64,000 bases of DNA from Bemisia tabaci. Taxonomy: Eukaryota; Arthropoda; Insecta; Hemiptera; Aleyrodidae. Positions 23,461-35,566 of the stretch are shown here, one piece after another. The translations under genes were made by a program, and so were the position numbers. The stretch spans positions 60,300,916 through 60,364,915 of the forward strand of contig NC_092795.1 of the NCBI RefSeq assembly GCF_918797505.1, in the 5' to 3' direction. The notes beneath the pieces were generated by a model. It saw only the letters and a program-made list of their open reading frames with translations, made no database searches and was not told where the DNA came from. Within the stretch, counting starts at the first letter, position 1; every line of letters starts with the position of its first letter.

Positions 23461-23807
23461 AGTGTGGCCTAATGAACCTGAGGAGAAGGGTCTCTACAGG
23501 CACTTCACTACGCTAGAGACCCTCGAAAAACTGTGTAAAGAGGGGTGGAGGTCAAAAAAGCAGAAACAAGTTCCATACGTCATGCTTGATCGGCACATAA
23601 AAGGAAATAATAAAAGGAGATGGAAATCAACAGAGGACTTTGGAAGTTTTGGCCCATCGAATTGTGTGTCTTCTTCTTCCTCAGTTTTTCTTCCTCTTAA
23701 TTCGATTTGTCCCCTCCTTTCCTCAATTTTTTCAATCATACGTGTTGCACATTTCGTGAAATCATTTACGACGATAAAAACTTTTGCGCATCCTGGAGCG
23801 AACACAT

Positions 23808-23934
23808 ACCGTCGCTCCTCTGACGTAAGGGCGTATCTAGATTTTTGCATGAGCCTTAGAAAGCATAGAGTTATACGGAGCACAAGGGTCACGTAGAAAT
23901 CAAGTTACGCCCTTACGTCAGAGGAGCGACGATA
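23808..23934. mobile_element. family-L foldback MITE, copy 2 (best preserved)
   Basis: CGTCGCTCCTCTGACGTAAG followed by GGCGTA is perfectly inverted at the right end (TACGCCC, TTACGTCAGAGGAGCGACG). The interior shares GCATGAGCC and AAAGCAT with the 32-kb copy. About 127 bp. Confidence 0.85.
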
Positions 23935-23952
23935 CTTGCGAGTGACGATCAA

Positions 23953-24062
23953 ACACGATTCGCCTTCCGTTGAGAGGGTAGGCAAAAGCGGCCTCCTAGG
24001 AGGGCGAATAGTGGTATCACACGCATGAAACACAGCACATATCATTTGGTCTGAAGGTGCTC
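23953..24062. repeat. interspersed repeat M, copy 1
   Basis: GATTCGCCTTC, GGCGAATAGTGGTATCA and GAAGGTGCTCT occur in the same order as at 33138..33245. CGAATAGT(G/T)G(T/C)ATC also appears in satellite R1 and the 37-kb array, suggesting distant relationship. Confidence 0.5.
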
Positions 24063-24568
24063 TCATTTTAATAATTTGACTCACACATGCACCTCTGTGC
24101 GACTGTATATATTTTCATTTTCGAGGAGAGACGTTGCAACGGAGGATCTTGTCCTGTTTTTGACACTGCTCTCCGATACACACAAACGCACGCGTTTTCA
24201 ATTTACATTGCAAATGATTCAGTGTCAGGGATAGCTAGCAGAGCGCCCGGCATAAAGGGAGGCGGAGGATGGCACGAAAGCTCCGCGCCGGGGAAAAAAA
24301 CGGCCTCGTCGAAAAAAGAGAGGGAAACGCGAAAATTTCAAAACAAACACGTAGGTGAAAACAAGTCCAGGCAAATAATAATGGAATGAAACTCCGGACC
24401 GGGGCCTTGATATTTAAAAAGGGTCCGAGCAGGAATTTCAGGGGCATAATACAACCAATGCAGTTTACTTTCCACGTTCACTGTGCGGCATGACCGCGTG
24501 GAAAGGACAGAAACCAACGCTGGCATCCGCATCGTGGCAAAATTGCATGGATTCTCGGTTTTTAACGT
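24063..24568. other. no gene; GC-rich patch
   Basis: 24230..24430 is GC-rich (GCGCCCGGC, CGCGCCGGGG). No exon with matching splice sites was recognised. Confidence 0.4.
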
Positions 24569-24834
24569 AAATTGGATTGCATTTTGCAAAAAGGAACTAA
24601 GAGCATTCCAATGTCGCTAAGATTGTGCGACTTGGTTCACCTTGCAAATATAAACTGATCATTTAAACAATATTCATCTTTACTGTCAATAAACTATAAA
24701 TTCATTACGAAAATTACCTTAGTTAATTCAATTGTTTGTGTGATTTCACTAATTGTATTGCAAAGAATTTCAATTGCTCAATCCTAGCAACGTTGGAATG
24801 CTCTTGGCTCCTTCTTGCAAAATGCAATCCAATT
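24569..24834. mobile_element. family-N MITE, copy 1
   Basis: Ends AATTGGATTGCATTTTGCAA and its complement TTGCAAAATGCAATCCAATT, with AAGGAAC, AAGAGCATTCCAATG inside and inverted at the right. 266 bp. Other copies are at 29936 and 54243, with a short relative at 44389. Confidence 0.85.
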
Positions 24835-24879
24835 GTGAACCAACACATTTCGTAACAACACGAATTCCCTTTAAAAGAA

Positions 24880-25110
24880 GAAGTCATATAAAAGTTTGAA
24901 AGTTGGAAAATCGACGGGAAGTTTTGGAATCAAATCCTGAACGAGATATATTAACAAGTCTTTTAAACACTGATCAAATGGAAGTTTGAATATAAAAATG
25001 CCGTAATTTGTATTTTTGCCGTTTGAACAATGTCTAATGAAAACACTTATATCTTGCTTAGGGGTTAATTTTCATCTTCCCGCAGTGTGATTCATTTTCC
25101 TTGTGGAATT
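24880..25110. repeat. interspersed repeat O, copy 1
   Basis: Shares an ordered set of blocks with 56160..56365: AACAAGT, AACAATGT.TAAT, ACACTTATATCTTGCTTAGG followed by GGTTAATTTTCA. Non-coding in both. Confidence 0.5.
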
Positions 25111-25767
25111 TTCTTGAGAAAATAGGGAGCGTTGTGCTTTCATTCATACCTTGTCTAGAGCCTGTGATCTTACGGTGTGAAATAAGCATCTTCAAGTTGG
25201 CGAAAGTGGAGATTGGATGACACATGCAGTGTGCACTTGTGAGACTGGTATTTTCTACTCGTCATTTATGATTGGAAGTAAATTGGAAAATACATAAGTG
25301 CATATGATATGGGTTCAATGTAAACGATAAATAATGCAATCAAGTGAAAGTCCGGTGTAAGTCTGCACGTGCGTTTTTAGTGTATTTTCCGAAGGAAATA
25401 CACTATTGCGTTTTTATTTTTTTTTTTTAAAATCTGTAAAATGAGACAAATAGAAACAACACTCTTTCAGGGACAAGGCTCGGAACTCATATTAAGCGAC
25501 ATTATGCACACGTGGAGTTACCTGGACCAAAGGAGAAAAATCAGAGTGATACCGAGGCCGCGCAATAAACAGAGGTATTTAGCTAAATCCATCAATGGAG
25601 CTGGCTCAAAGCTGGAGGCAAAGCGACGAGATTCAAACCAATTAAAAGAGCTTTAATTAGAATATCCATGCGGGGCTTGGACCAAGCCAAGAGGTAACAG
25701 AATAACCCTGTGAAAAGTTATTTTTCGAGCCGAGCTTTTGCAGTCTTGCAGCTCGCGCGCCACGGCG

Positions 25768-25996
25768 CGGTGCACACTGGAACACGCTTTTGAAAAAGGG
25801 CGGACATGAGATTTGTTGTTGTTTGTTAAAATTTCATTGGTTATTTTAGCATTTTATAGGTTTGTTTCTGAAAGAAAACGCAACAAGAAATCCAATGAAT
25901 CTATTTTCAAACTTTTGCATTGCTCAGCGACGAAGATATGAGCTTCCGAAGTTCTCAAATTCTGTCCGACTTCTCTGTGACTGTGACTATTGTGCG
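25768..25996. mobile_element. family-H MITE, degenerate copy
   Basis: Begins GCACACTGGAACACGC and GGGCGGACATGA and ends GTCCGACTTCTCTGTGACTG then TTGTGCGGCGG. The interior has ATTTCATTGG / CCAATGAAT inverted motifs. Ends are eroded relative to the 10-kb copy. Confidence 0.5.
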
Positions 25997-26416
25997 GCGG
26001 ACCGGTTGGCTTGAAAATTGAAAGTTGAGTGCGCGTCGTACATCAAAGGCGGGGCGAAAGCAATTCGCGTATACGGAGTGCGTTTGACCGGGCTTTATTA
26101 AGAGCTCCGGAGCTGCGCTTATGAATGTTACAAAAACTTGACAATTAAATCCGAGAGGGGCGGCGGCGGCGGGGGGGGGGAGGGCGAGGGGTCCAAGGAT
26201 AAAAACGCCAGATATAAAAGCCGGCTTAAAAAACGTCCGGTCATTACAGTGACATTACGATGATGGCCCGACAGATATCCTTTCACATCCCACCTATAGC
26301 TTCGTCGCCGAGTGTCACGTTGTGACAGGAAAAACTCGAGTTTGAATCCGCCCTCGCTTTCGCGCCCCGCGTTGGATTTTTCCAGACAAAAAGTGGATCG
26401 GCGAAAAATCGAAGTT
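25997..26416. other. GC-rich block, no exon
   Basis: A GGC/G-rich tract at 26155..26190 and CpG-rich flanks. No gene was recognised. Confidence 0.4.
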
Positions 26417-26794
26417 AGGGCCGTTCAAGTATACGCAATCGTATCGGGGTTACGTAATCGTAACCCACTTAGGGGGGAGAAGGGTTTGAGCCAGCGTTAC
26501 GGTGCGTGCGTTACAAAGGGGGAGGGGCATCAAGCCCAGTGTTACGTATAACAAATCCGAGCCGAGGAAAAAACCTTGAAAAACGCGAGCAAAAAATTGA
26601 AAATTCCACTCTTTTTCAAGCTGTTTTCTCAGCGTTTTCTTTTAAATTTGAAAATTGGGGGAAAGGTTCAGGTCAGCGTCACGTAATTCAAAAATTAGGG
26701 GGGAGGGTGTAGGACTGCGTTATGGGTGCGTTACAATGGAGGAAGGAGGGTAAAAAAATCGGAAAAAACATTACGTAATACTTGAACGGTCCCT
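26417..26794. mobile_element. family-P TIR element (AGGGCCGTTCAAGTAT ends)
   Basis: Left AGGGCCGTTCAAGTATACGC and right ATTACGTAATACTTGAACGG then TCCCT are inverted repeats. The interior is G-rich with repeated GTGCGTTAC motifs. Ends of the GGGCCGT(T/C)C...ATTACGTAA type are widespread in arthropod genomes (from memory). Related copies: 38610..38770 and the tandem pieces at 42028. Confidence 0.7.
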
Positions 26795-27164
26795 TGGGGA
26801 GCATCCATAAGGAACGCAACTTTTCAATGGAGTAGTGCGAGGTTGATCACCAATCCACGCGAAAATGTTGATCTCAGGAGGAATACGACCTGAGTGACTG
26901 AAGCATTTTTCAAAAACCCGGCGCTTATCGGTAAATTAGGCTTGAAGTATCCCAATTGGACTACATTTTGCGATTAGAAACCTCTTCCGCTCAGTTTAGA
27001 AACAACGTATGTGCCATTAGTTCCCGTATGCTCTTCAGTATTTTTGTACAACAGAGCCAGAAATTGTGGTGTCGAATGGAAAAAATTGTGTAATTTATCG
27101 ATGGCCTCCACTAAGTCCGCTGAAATTTGATTTTGGATTGTCCTGATTATTTTCTGATATTTTA

Positions 27165-27375
27165 GAAGGGATATCCTGAATTTCCCGCGAATAAATTGAC
27201 ACTTGTTTGATTTAATAATCGACAAATTTGATGAATTAAATCGAATATTTGATTTAATGCTTGAAGCACACAGAATTTCATAATACATGACCGATTTTCC
27301 TGACATATACCTGATTTTCCCTTACAACGTCGAAAATCCTGATATTTGCGGGTAATTACTGATCGTAGACACTGT
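27165..27375. repeat. CCCTGA-type repeat fragment (family J-like)
   Basis: Repeated TTTCCTGACATA, GATTTTCCC and CCTGAATTTCCC motifs resemble the interior of element J and the block at 55945. No TIRs were found here. Confidence 0.4.
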
Positions 27376-28624
27376 GTATAGTCAAAAGCATGGGCATCTT
27401 CGATTATGACGTTATAATTCGTCGACCGTGTTCCAAACGATACAACAGCTTTTCCAAAAATTGTGTACAAACTTTCTTTACTCATTTAAAAATATTCACA
27501 AAATAAATCGTGAAAATATTTTGGTTAGTTTTTTTTCCGAAAGTAAAACAGAATTGGAGATTTTTAAATAATATTACATGGGAATGACGGAGAAAAGACA
27601 AGTTCGGTCAAAAGGAACAAACATTCGGTGAACCGGCATATCACCCCAACTAGTATGGGTTAAACGGACCTCTCGGTCTGTGTAACCGAACGTACGGATC
27701 ATAAAACTGTACCTCGTTCGTCAGTCAACTTCACCGCTGAAGTTCGGTTTGACAAACCGAGTAGTTAGCGTGACAGGGAATACCGAACATTCAGTTCATA
27801 AGATCGAACTTTTTTCCAGAGATTAGGGATTTTTCAACTTAATCCATCGGTTTTCTACCTTAAAACTAGCCAACTGTACATCCTGACGTCAAGTTGCGAG
27901 ATATACCACGTTCATCGACGGTTTCCGAGACTCATCTGTCAACGGTGTTTAATCATCGAGAGGTGTGTCGTCTCTTCATCACTCACTTCTGCTTCTCCTG
28001 GATTTATTTGCGCCTCTCACGTCATTCATCGGCCATTATGCGACCCCAGCTACCGTTTTTATAACCGCCATTGTCACTATTGTTTACGATTGCCCGCTCC
28101 GGATCGCCTATTCAATGCTATTTTATTTTCACCGTTGTCGACTGCTCTATCGCTGATGAATGCGTCGCTTTATTAAACACCTTTGGATCCGTCGAGCTGA
28201 CGGACAAGTTCATTGCGCTGAGCTGAGAGGTGGCTTGCGGATAAGACTGTGTTGGCACCGAGTGACATTATTGATTGCGCATCTATCACTTGCGGAATTA
28301 TGTGGGCAGTATTCATCGAAAGAGAACCAACTACAGTATATACTTCAAAATCCTTCTCTGCTTCTTTCGTGTAAGAAGATAAGAAACAATGAATTCGTAT
28401 CTGGTATTCCTTCTTTTCTACGTGTTTTTTTCACGAAAAAACACGACTTTTCTTCGACACGAGCGGCTTTCCGCTCGGTCGAAAACCGCCAATTCGACTA
28501 GAGCGTAGATCTTTCACATTGTTTTTTACGAGAAAGTCTAGGGACCGAAAGAAAATTCGACTTGAGCGAATTTCAGACATGAGCGTTGTTCGACTGAACG
28601 AATTTATACTGTATCAGCGGGCCG
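27376..28624. other. no recognisable feature
   Basis: Contains short repeated ACCGAAC/GTTCGGT motifs (27600..27810) in both orientations but no clear element boundaries or exon. Confidence 0.4.
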
Positions 28625-28889
28625 ATTGTTGACATTGATAGACAAAGCGATGGACAAAGAAGAAAAAAAGAATATGGAGGGATTCTATTGGTGGAAGCAG
28701 GTGATTGCAATGGGCAAATGAGGTAGGTAATGGACTAACTAACGGCAACCCACGAGAGACCCTATAGTTAGTCTTTCATCCCTTAATCTATAAGAACTAT
28801 CCATTTCAACCGATAGGATAGCTCCATATACTACCTATGTCTTCTTTCTCTATCACTTTGTCTATAGATTTCAACAATCAACTCGCAGG
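28625..28889. mobile_element. foldback element Q (candidate MITE)
   Basis: Left arm CGATTGTTGACATTGATAGA followed by CAAAG.GAT, AAAGAAGA and ATATGGAG is inverted at the right (CTCCATAT...TCTTCTTTCT, ATCACTTTGTCTATAGATTT, CAACAATCAA). Arms about 75 bp with several mismatches. Confidence 0.6.
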
Positions 28890-29858
28890 AGAGGGAGGGG
28901 TCCGCATGATGAGAGTTGATAGTGTTTCAAAATAATGAAGAATTTGCAAAAAAAGGGGAAAAAACTTGAAAAAGGCTTTGTTCTGAAACATTTGTTTTGT
29001 TTTGCACAGTAATATTCATGTGTCAATAAAAATGCTTAATATAGAAAAATTGTTATTCAGACTTGAGAGAACTCATTTTTCGGCGAAAAAATTCCAAAAG
29101 CAAAAGTTATGAAGTGGCAAAATTACTGATGGAGACGTTCGAGCTTTGATTTTTGAAGATTCGTTTTTACTGATCGATGGCTTTGGATGATGAAAAGGAC
29201 CTCTGGTCTGATTGATTGATGAAAATAAACAGTGTACTCAATACTCTCTAATCTTGTCTTGCGAACCGAATATTCGTTCGATGCGCGCAGTTCGTAACGC
29301 AAAAACCTTTGTTCTTTCTGCGCATCAGATGGGAATCGGAAATATTTGCTAAGTCGCCGGAGCTGTTGCCAAACTGAAGTCGCAATGTGCTGCAAAAATT
29401 GTATAATTTCAAGGATTTGAGTGAGAGTTGGCAACGCGACGCGTATCCCGCATCTATAGCATCGGCTGAAAATTCGGATCTGGAGCTTTTTAGCCTTTGT
29501 TGTGGCTCACCGCTCCGCACGTGGGTTTGCATCCCGGATAATCCCCCACCTTTTTGAATCCACAATTACGGCCCTCTTTGCCAAGTTTGCTTAGAAAATT
29601 ATCAAAATTATACCATTTGTGACAACCTTCAAAATTCTCGGATTTTTTTACAAATATGGGAGTTTGACTCTATTTTTGGATGACGGCTTCCGAGATCTGA
29701 CTCCTCAAATTTGTATTTTATGTCACAGTTTCATCTAATGATTTGCAATTCAGATTTCCATTAGAATCGGCTATCGGCATTTCGGCGGTTAACAGATTTC
29801 TTGAGGTATAAGGATGGATACAACGTTCACTGCGATCATGCATAGATGCAACTATTTT
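28890..29858. other. no supported gene
   Basis: Contains a minus-strand open frame (29123..29434) discussed under rejected items. Otherwise AT-rich DNA. Confidence 0.35.
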
Positions 29859-29912
29859 AGCTCTTAGATGTCCGTGTTGCGTGTTCAAAAATTGAAGGCG
29901 CTTAGGAAGTCG
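29859..29912 (-). repeat. satellite R1 fragment
   Basis: GATGCAACTATTTTAGCTCT then TAGATGTCCGTGTTGCGTG and AATTGAAGGCGC match the R1 core on the minus strand. Only this core is present. Confidence 0.6.
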
Positions 29913-29935
29913 CACGAATCAAACCAAACAACAAC

Positions 29936-30193
29936 TGGATTGCATTTTGCAAAGAGGAACCAAGAGTATTCCAATGCCGCTAAGATTGTGCATCCATTTT
30001 GCCTTACAAATATAATCTGATCATCTACACGAGTTTTATTTTTACTCCCGATAAACTGTAAACTCACGACGAAAATTGCCTGGGTAAATTTAATTTTTTT
30101 CATGATTTCAGTAATTTTATTGCAAAGTATCTAAGTTGCACAATCCTAAGAACACTGGGATGCTGCTTGGTTCTTTTTGCAAAATGCAATCCA
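29936..30193. mobile_element. family-N MITE, copy 2
   Basis: TGGATTGCATTTTGCAAAGA then GGAACCAAGAGTATTCCAATG at the left; GGATGCTGCTTGGTTC and TTTTTGCAAAATGCAATCCA at the right. 258 bp, collinear with the 24.6-kb copy. Confidence 0.85.
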
Positions 30194-31311
30194 ACTGTTA
30201 GTAGTTTAGTGAGAGCTGAGGTAGAGGTTATTAAACACTTTTTTGACGATAAAGAGACAAGATTTTTTAGGAGATTTTTGGGTTGAAATTCTGCCGATTT
30301 GCTATCAAGTAAAATTATGTTTCAAATAAAACTTCATGAATTCCAAGCATTATATAAGTCATTTATCTCCCAAATACTTTGCATCATTCACTTCATGTGC
30401 ATTGAATTTGAAAATGATTTTGGATGGATGATTTAGTGCTGACAGCTAGCAGCTAGCTGCATTTGATTTCCGACCCGTTTTTAGCAATATGCGGCATCGA
30501 TGAAAATAATGAGAGAAGCGAATAGATTAAAGATAGATTAAAAAAAAGAAACGAGTAATTTTCATATACTCTACACTTTATGCTGGATGCAAACATGTTT
30601 TAATTCCAAACAGTTACGTCATAATTTAACATACTTTAAATGCTAACAGCTTCTGGGAAATTAGGATTAATTTTGCAGCGGAATTGCGTGAGTTGATTAG
30701 CTTGACCACGCGTATTTCACTGATTACTTTTTCATGTGGAAAATATAACAATGAGAGACGTGAATTTTAATTGATTTGAAAATAGCGTGATTAATTTTGA
30801 TGAATATTAAATTATGCATGAACGGAGAATCAGTGTTGATTTGGCAAATGATGGAAGTATATTGATTCATAATTCGCAAGATGATACAAAACGGTTGAGG
30901 GTTAATAACATCATCAATGATACATCGAAAATTGAACATCTCTAATTTATATAAAATTCAATACTGCACTTCAAATATTTTGATACCCTGATTTTAAAAA
31001 TTACACACGCGAGGCCAACTATTTCAAAAATGAAACTGTGAATCTAGAATTGTAATGGTAACTAATATATGATGTGTTAAATTATTAATGTCGACGAAGG
31101 TCCTGAATATTTTTATAATCACTCATACCTTGATTCTTTTCTCCACACGGAGTAAGGATTGTTGACTGAAAGGCCGACGTTTATTCAATATCACGCGAAC
31201 TTCATCTCTGTTCATTTTGTTTATCAAGGTTTATGTTCATATAAATTCATAAACAGACTAAAGTCATAATAAACTGATGGCACACCAGGAATTTATCTTT
31301 ATTTTGTTACG
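30194..31311. other. no recognisable feature
   Basis: AT-rich. No exon, TIR or shared repeat was recognised. Confidence 0.4.
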
Positions 31312-31687
31312 ATTGGACGTATTTCTGCCAAACGGAACCAAAGACAGGTGGGAAAGAAGGGGTGTGCTCGTCAGTCGAGGACCGTAATAATGAATGGGAA
31401 TTATTAAGCGTCAGTGACGTCAGCGGTAACCGATTCGGTATTGGGATCAACTTCCGGAGTCTTTAACTCATGAGACCTATCCACAACGCTCTTGTAACAC
31501 GCCTATGGCTCATGAGTTCCGCATTCAGTTTACACATAGTTCCGTTTGACAGAAATGCAAAATCCCGCTATCCCATTTCTCCAAAGGTAATCAAGCCCAT
31601 TTTAACATTGTTTCTAATGCAGCTTTCTAGAGCGCACCCCATCTTTCCCGCTCGTCCATAGTTCCGTTTGGGAAAAATACGTCCAAT
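31312..31687. mobile_element. family-S TIR element, long form
   Basis: ATTGGACGTATTTCTGCCAA then ACGGAAC is inverted at the right end as GTTCCGTTTGGGAAAAATAC then GTCCAAT. 376 bp. An internal CACATAGTTCCGTTTGACAG copy matches the right end of the short form at 45292, so this is a longer or composite relative. Confidence 0.7.
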
Positions 31688-32334
31688 GGAGAATTTGCAT
31701 GCAAATTTTTTATTGCTTCATCTGAAAGTGCTTATGGAGCTGATTTCACAGTATATTTTATAATTTTTTTCTGATATGATAAATCGTATGAAAATAGATT
31801 TAAAAGTGAGAAAATGCTCTGCCTAATGACGTCATCTGGCGGCATTTCCCATTTAAACACACGCATTTTAGCAGATTAGATCATTTTGTTATATCTTCTC
31901 CACTAATTGTTCAATTCATGAACCGAGGGTATCCTCGTGTTCAGTTCACTCAGTAGTTTCCACTTAATCACGAAATTTATCAAATTTCAGACACCTGCGA
32001 TTTCTCCATTACCTTAAAACATTTTTAAAAAAACGTATATCCATGAAGCCATCATCACTGACTAGCTTCTATTTTATTACCTTAAAATAGATGAAGGAAC
32101 AGGAGCTTCCTGAAGATGATCCCTGTGGCCCCTCGGCGACATAAAAGTCGCGTCAGAGAGTCCACTTCTGAACTGACCCTTTTGCAATCTAAATCAATTT
32201 ACCTGAAAATTCTTTCAGTTTGTATTTTCAGGGTGCATCGCTGAAATACCTCGACGCGCGTGTTTGGAGGGAAGTTTAAGAATGGAGAGCACTCCGGCGT
32301 AAAATAGGTTGTTTTCAAAGCAGCTCGCACCTTT
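31688..32334. other. no recognisable feature
   Basis: AT-rich. No supported gene or element. Confidence 0.4.
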
Positions 32335-32456
32335 CGGCGCTCCTCCAACGTAAAGGCGTGTCTCAATTTCCGCATGAGCCCCAGAAAGCATGGGTTTATA
32401 TGTGAAACGAGGCTCAGGGGGAAATCGAGCTACGCCCTTATGTTAGAATAGCGACG
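32335..32456. mobile_element. family-L foldback MITE, copy 3 (degenerate)
   Basis: CGGCGCTCCTCCAACGTAAA and TACGCCCTTATGTTAGAATA then GCGACG are eroded versions of the L TIRs. The interior GCATGAGCCCCAGAAAGCAT matches the 23.8-kb copy. Confidence 0.7.
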
Positions 32457-32967
32457 CTTTATCGGAACGTCCGTCGCGGGACGGTCCAACAAAAACACGC
32501 TCAAGATGATTGAAGCCTTTGTGCTGCCACACAGCTAGCCAATTTTAGTTCCAGACAAGGTATCAAAGCAAAGTTGCCATGCAGATTTTTCGGAAATTCG
32601 CTCAATTTTCATCAAATATCTCGTATCATTTACGACGTGCACTAAGCGGGCTTGAAACCTCAGATTTTGCACGAATTTTTTTTTTTTTTTCTTTTTTTTT
32701 CTTTTTTTTTGCAAAGAATTACGTATTTGAATTAAATAAAATCATCAGAGTGGAAGTAGAAATTCTGACGTTTTTAAATAAAATTGCGTCTTGAAAGTTG
32801 CTAATGTTTCATCCTCTGATAGCGTTTTACACGGTTAAAATTCTCGGAGAGAAAGAGACTCCCAAAATAAGGGCCGATTTTCGCCCCATTTCGGTATTCG
32901 ATTCGACCATCGAACCAAGGTTTATGTGGAAGCTTATAATAACAGAAAACTCAGGACAGAACCCGGC
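32457..32967. other. no recognisable feature; T-rich tract
   Basis: An interrupted poly-T tract at 32677..32710 and AT-rich surroundings. Confidence 0.4.
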
Positions 32968-33112
32968 TTAGGTTCCTTAGGGACCAGGTGGGCGGCCCCC
33001 GAATTTGGCTCCTTAGGGTCCTGGGGGCGACCCCCGCCTTTGGCTCCTTAGGACCAGGGGGGCGGCTCCTATTTTGGCTCCTTAGTTGCCAGGTGGCTCC
33101 TTAGGGGCCAAA
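32968..33112. repeat. degenerate ~45-bp tandem repeat
   Basis: Four diverged units built on TTGGCTCCTTAGG, then GACCAGGTGGGCGGC-like sequence and CCCCCG. Unit lengths vary. Confidence 0.65.
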
Positions 33113-33137
33113 TTCGTACCCCGTTGCCTGAAGTCAA

Positions 33138-33245
33138 TGATTCGCCTTCAAATGGCCGGGTATGCAAAATGACTGCCTTGACGCACGAATAGTGGTATCA
33201 GAATTTTGCATTAAGTTTACGGATTGATTTGAAGGCGCTCTTCTG
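33138..33245. repeat. interspersed repeat M, copy 2
   Basis: Collinear with 23953..24062 (GATTCGCCTTC, CGAATAGTGGTATCA, GAAGGCGCTCT). Confidence 0.5.
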
Positions 33246-33651
33246 TATTCATTGTTAGTGGCCTTGTACAACGATGTTGACCTAAAAGTTCATAATTTTG
33301 GGTTTTAAATCGAGCCGCATATTCGAAAAATGCCTAGGAATATTATTTTGAAAAAATGATAAGATTGTTTTTGGTCTCTACGTCTTATTTGAAAGAAGAA
33401 TGCCCAGGCGGCTGGATCAGATTGTGTATGTTAAGTCCCTTGGTTCGGTCATCGTATTCGGAAGCGAATCTGAAAAAGTCGCCGTTTATAAGATCGCAAC
33501 TTACTCAAAAGCGGTTGTGAATTTAAAGAGTTTCGCACGGATAAAATGAGCTTTCTTTGATTAACTGTGAATAATCAAAATTGAAGAAAAGGTACTTTGT
33601 CCACTTGTCCATTAGGAAAGCGTAAAACATGGATGGATGGAGCATCGATGA

Positions 33652-33745
33652 CCAACTAAATCTTATCTGATACGGAATTTTAAGTGTGAAACCTTTTCAA
33701 CTAAATCTATGTGATACAATTTTAAGTGTGAAACCCTTTTTCAGT
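33652..33745. repeat. ~44-bp direct duplication
   Basis: CAACTAAATCTTATCTGATA then CGGAATTTTAAGTGTGAAAC is repeated immediately as CAACTAAATCTATGTGATAC then AATTTTAAGTGTGAAACCC. Confidence 0.75.
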
Positions 33746-34177
33746 CTTGAAATGATCCAAATCCACCAACAAGTTTAAAACACAAATTGCAAAAATGTGT
33801 ATCTCCTGATAAAGTGTCGATTCTTAGTGTCTGAGTGTCAGATTCTAGTGTCAGAGATACGGTAAGTCTGCCATAGCGCATGGAAATTCAGGATGAGACC
33901 AAAATTCTCAAGGTAGAAGGAAAATTATCCTCAAATGAGCTTATCCCCTGAATCACGAAACTTGAGGGGCATGGAAAACAAAAGTTATCAGTGTTTTCGA
34001 AAAAATTGAGATATTTATAATTTAAACTAAAACTAGTCTTATAAAATATTCCAAAAAAATTCACTTCTAAAATCCGATTTTAAGGCATCAAAAAAGAGTT
34101 TGAACTTTCTTCCCGTCGTGAGGCTTAATGCAATTTTGAAACTTCAGACACGTATTTCATGAAATAGCAAACATTGC
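33746..34177. other. no recognisable feature
   Basis: AT-rich, with a short AGTGTCAGA-type micro-repeat at 33815..33855. Confidence 0.4.
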
Positions 34178-34438
34178 ACTTCGTCACCTTTCGGCTGAAG
34201 TACCACAAGCGCCATGCAACGTTTGAACATTTCCGTCGCCATTTTATTTTTTACAGAGAAATTGTTCGACGAAGCTGTCCGAAAATTTCACTGAAATTTC
34301 TTTGCGCTGCCGATAAGATTATTTGAAATTTTCAAACAGATTCAACCAACAATTTCTTAGTAAAAAATAACATGGCGGTGGAAATTTTTAAACATCGCAT
34401 GGCGCTTGTGATACTTTAGCCGGAAGGTCGCGACTTAT
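34178..34438. mobile_element. family-K MITE, copy 2
   Basis: ACTTCGTCACCTTTCGGCTG...AAGCGCCATGCAACGTTTG at the left pairs with AAACATCGCATGGCGCTTGT...TAGCCGGAAGGTCGCGACTT at the right. Same length and layout as 16127..16390. Confidence 0.75.
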
Positions 34439-34612
34439 TCCACTTGTCCTCCAACCCCCTCAATTTCAGTTTCAGCTCAGTATGTTGCGAAGGAAGTATT
34501 TTTTTGGGAATAAGTAGGCAACCCTGGAGTAAGACATGCGATGCATCGCACTCGAGAATTAAAGGGAGTCTCCAGGGTAAAAAAATCTATCGCACCTACT
34601 GGTCGACACTCG

Positions 34613-34849
34613 GCGCACAATGGGTCGAGGCCATGGGGGAAGTCGGACAAAATTTGAAAACTTTAAAAGCTCATAACTGCTGTTCATACAAGACTCTGAG
34701 GTTTTAAAAGTGGTTCCAATGGTATTCTAAGAAATGTTCATTTCAAAGCACCCCTTAAATTCTAAATTCGACGAATTAAACATCAAAATGTGCAGTTTTG
34801 GTTAAAAATTTCTCGTGCGACCTCTCTGATTGACTGGATCCACTGTGCG
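34613..34849. mobile_element. family-H MITE, copy 3
   Basis: GCGCACAATGGGTCGAGGCC...GTCGGACA at the left, GACCTCTCTGATTGACTGGA then TCCACTGTGCGG at the right. CGGCG flanks both ends. The interior AATTAAACATCAAAAT is shared with the 57-kb copy. Confidence 0.75.
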
Positions 34850-35509
34850 GCGGCTCGGCGCGGTGGACGCGAATCGAATCACTGGGATGGTGGAATGGCG
34901 AGCCCGTCCGTTTGTCCTTGCCGCAAACTGCGGATCGGATCCCATGAAAAGTAATGCGGGTTACATAATATTGATCCCTCCCGGCGCAACTATCTCCTCG
35001 TCGTTGTCACATTGGATGAGCCGGACATTTTAAAATCCAAGTTTCCATCTTCACTAACTTTTTTCCGCTCAAATTATACCATTGCACACATCCTCGTCTT
35101 CCTCAAGAAAGAACTTATCTACATTTTAATGTTATCAAATCTCACTCGAGCAATTTGTCCCATTTGTCCGGTTAATTTGTCCAATCAGAACCGAAACGCG
35201 TCTGCTTTTGCCTACTTGAATGGTTTTTGGGATTGGCTAGTTTTGCACTAAACAGCACATCTCTTTGAGGGAAAATTGTGCTCCTATGAGCTTTTTCCCT
35301 CTGTTTTGAGATTTTCAGCTTCATGCTGATTTTTAACGCACGTTGGCTACGTTACCAACTTTTGGTCAAATTTTCTCTCGGAAATTCCAGTTTTACCGGG
35401 AGACTCTTGGAAGTCTCTAGTTGAAAATTCCCCTGATCTTTTGCCAAAATCAGACAAATTTTGGAAATAAATTTAACAGTGATTTTCTCGTAAAAATTGA
35501 ATCGTTTCA
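34850..35509. other. no recognisable feature
   Basis: GC-richer near 34850..35000, then AT-rich. No exon recognised. Confidence 0.4.
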
Positions 35510-35566
35510 GTCAGTTTTCAACGTTAGGATGGAAGTCCGTGACATCGTCCGGGAGACGACGACATA
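35510..35566. repeat. family-C MITE right-end fragment
   Basis: TTTTCAACGTTAGGATGGAA then GTCCGTGACATCGTCCGGGAG and GACGACGA is a diverged form of the right end of 6152..6405. No left arm was recognised. Confidence 0.45.

Noticed and set aside
23461..23896. Open frames of 144 and 132 codons on opposite strands
   Set aside because: No recognisable domain, no ATG at the plus-strand start (GTG right after a stop), and the right end runs into a family-L MITE.
29123..29580. Minus-strand frame with C-Y-R-C just after an acceptor-like TTTTCAG, in the phase needed after the 39.1-kb exon
   Set aside because: DUF7044-type proteins, as I remember them, do have CYRC after the GDKF motif. The following residues here (GIRVALPTLTQ) do not fit the expected continuation, so I treat it as coincidence unless junction reads link 39105 to ~29471.
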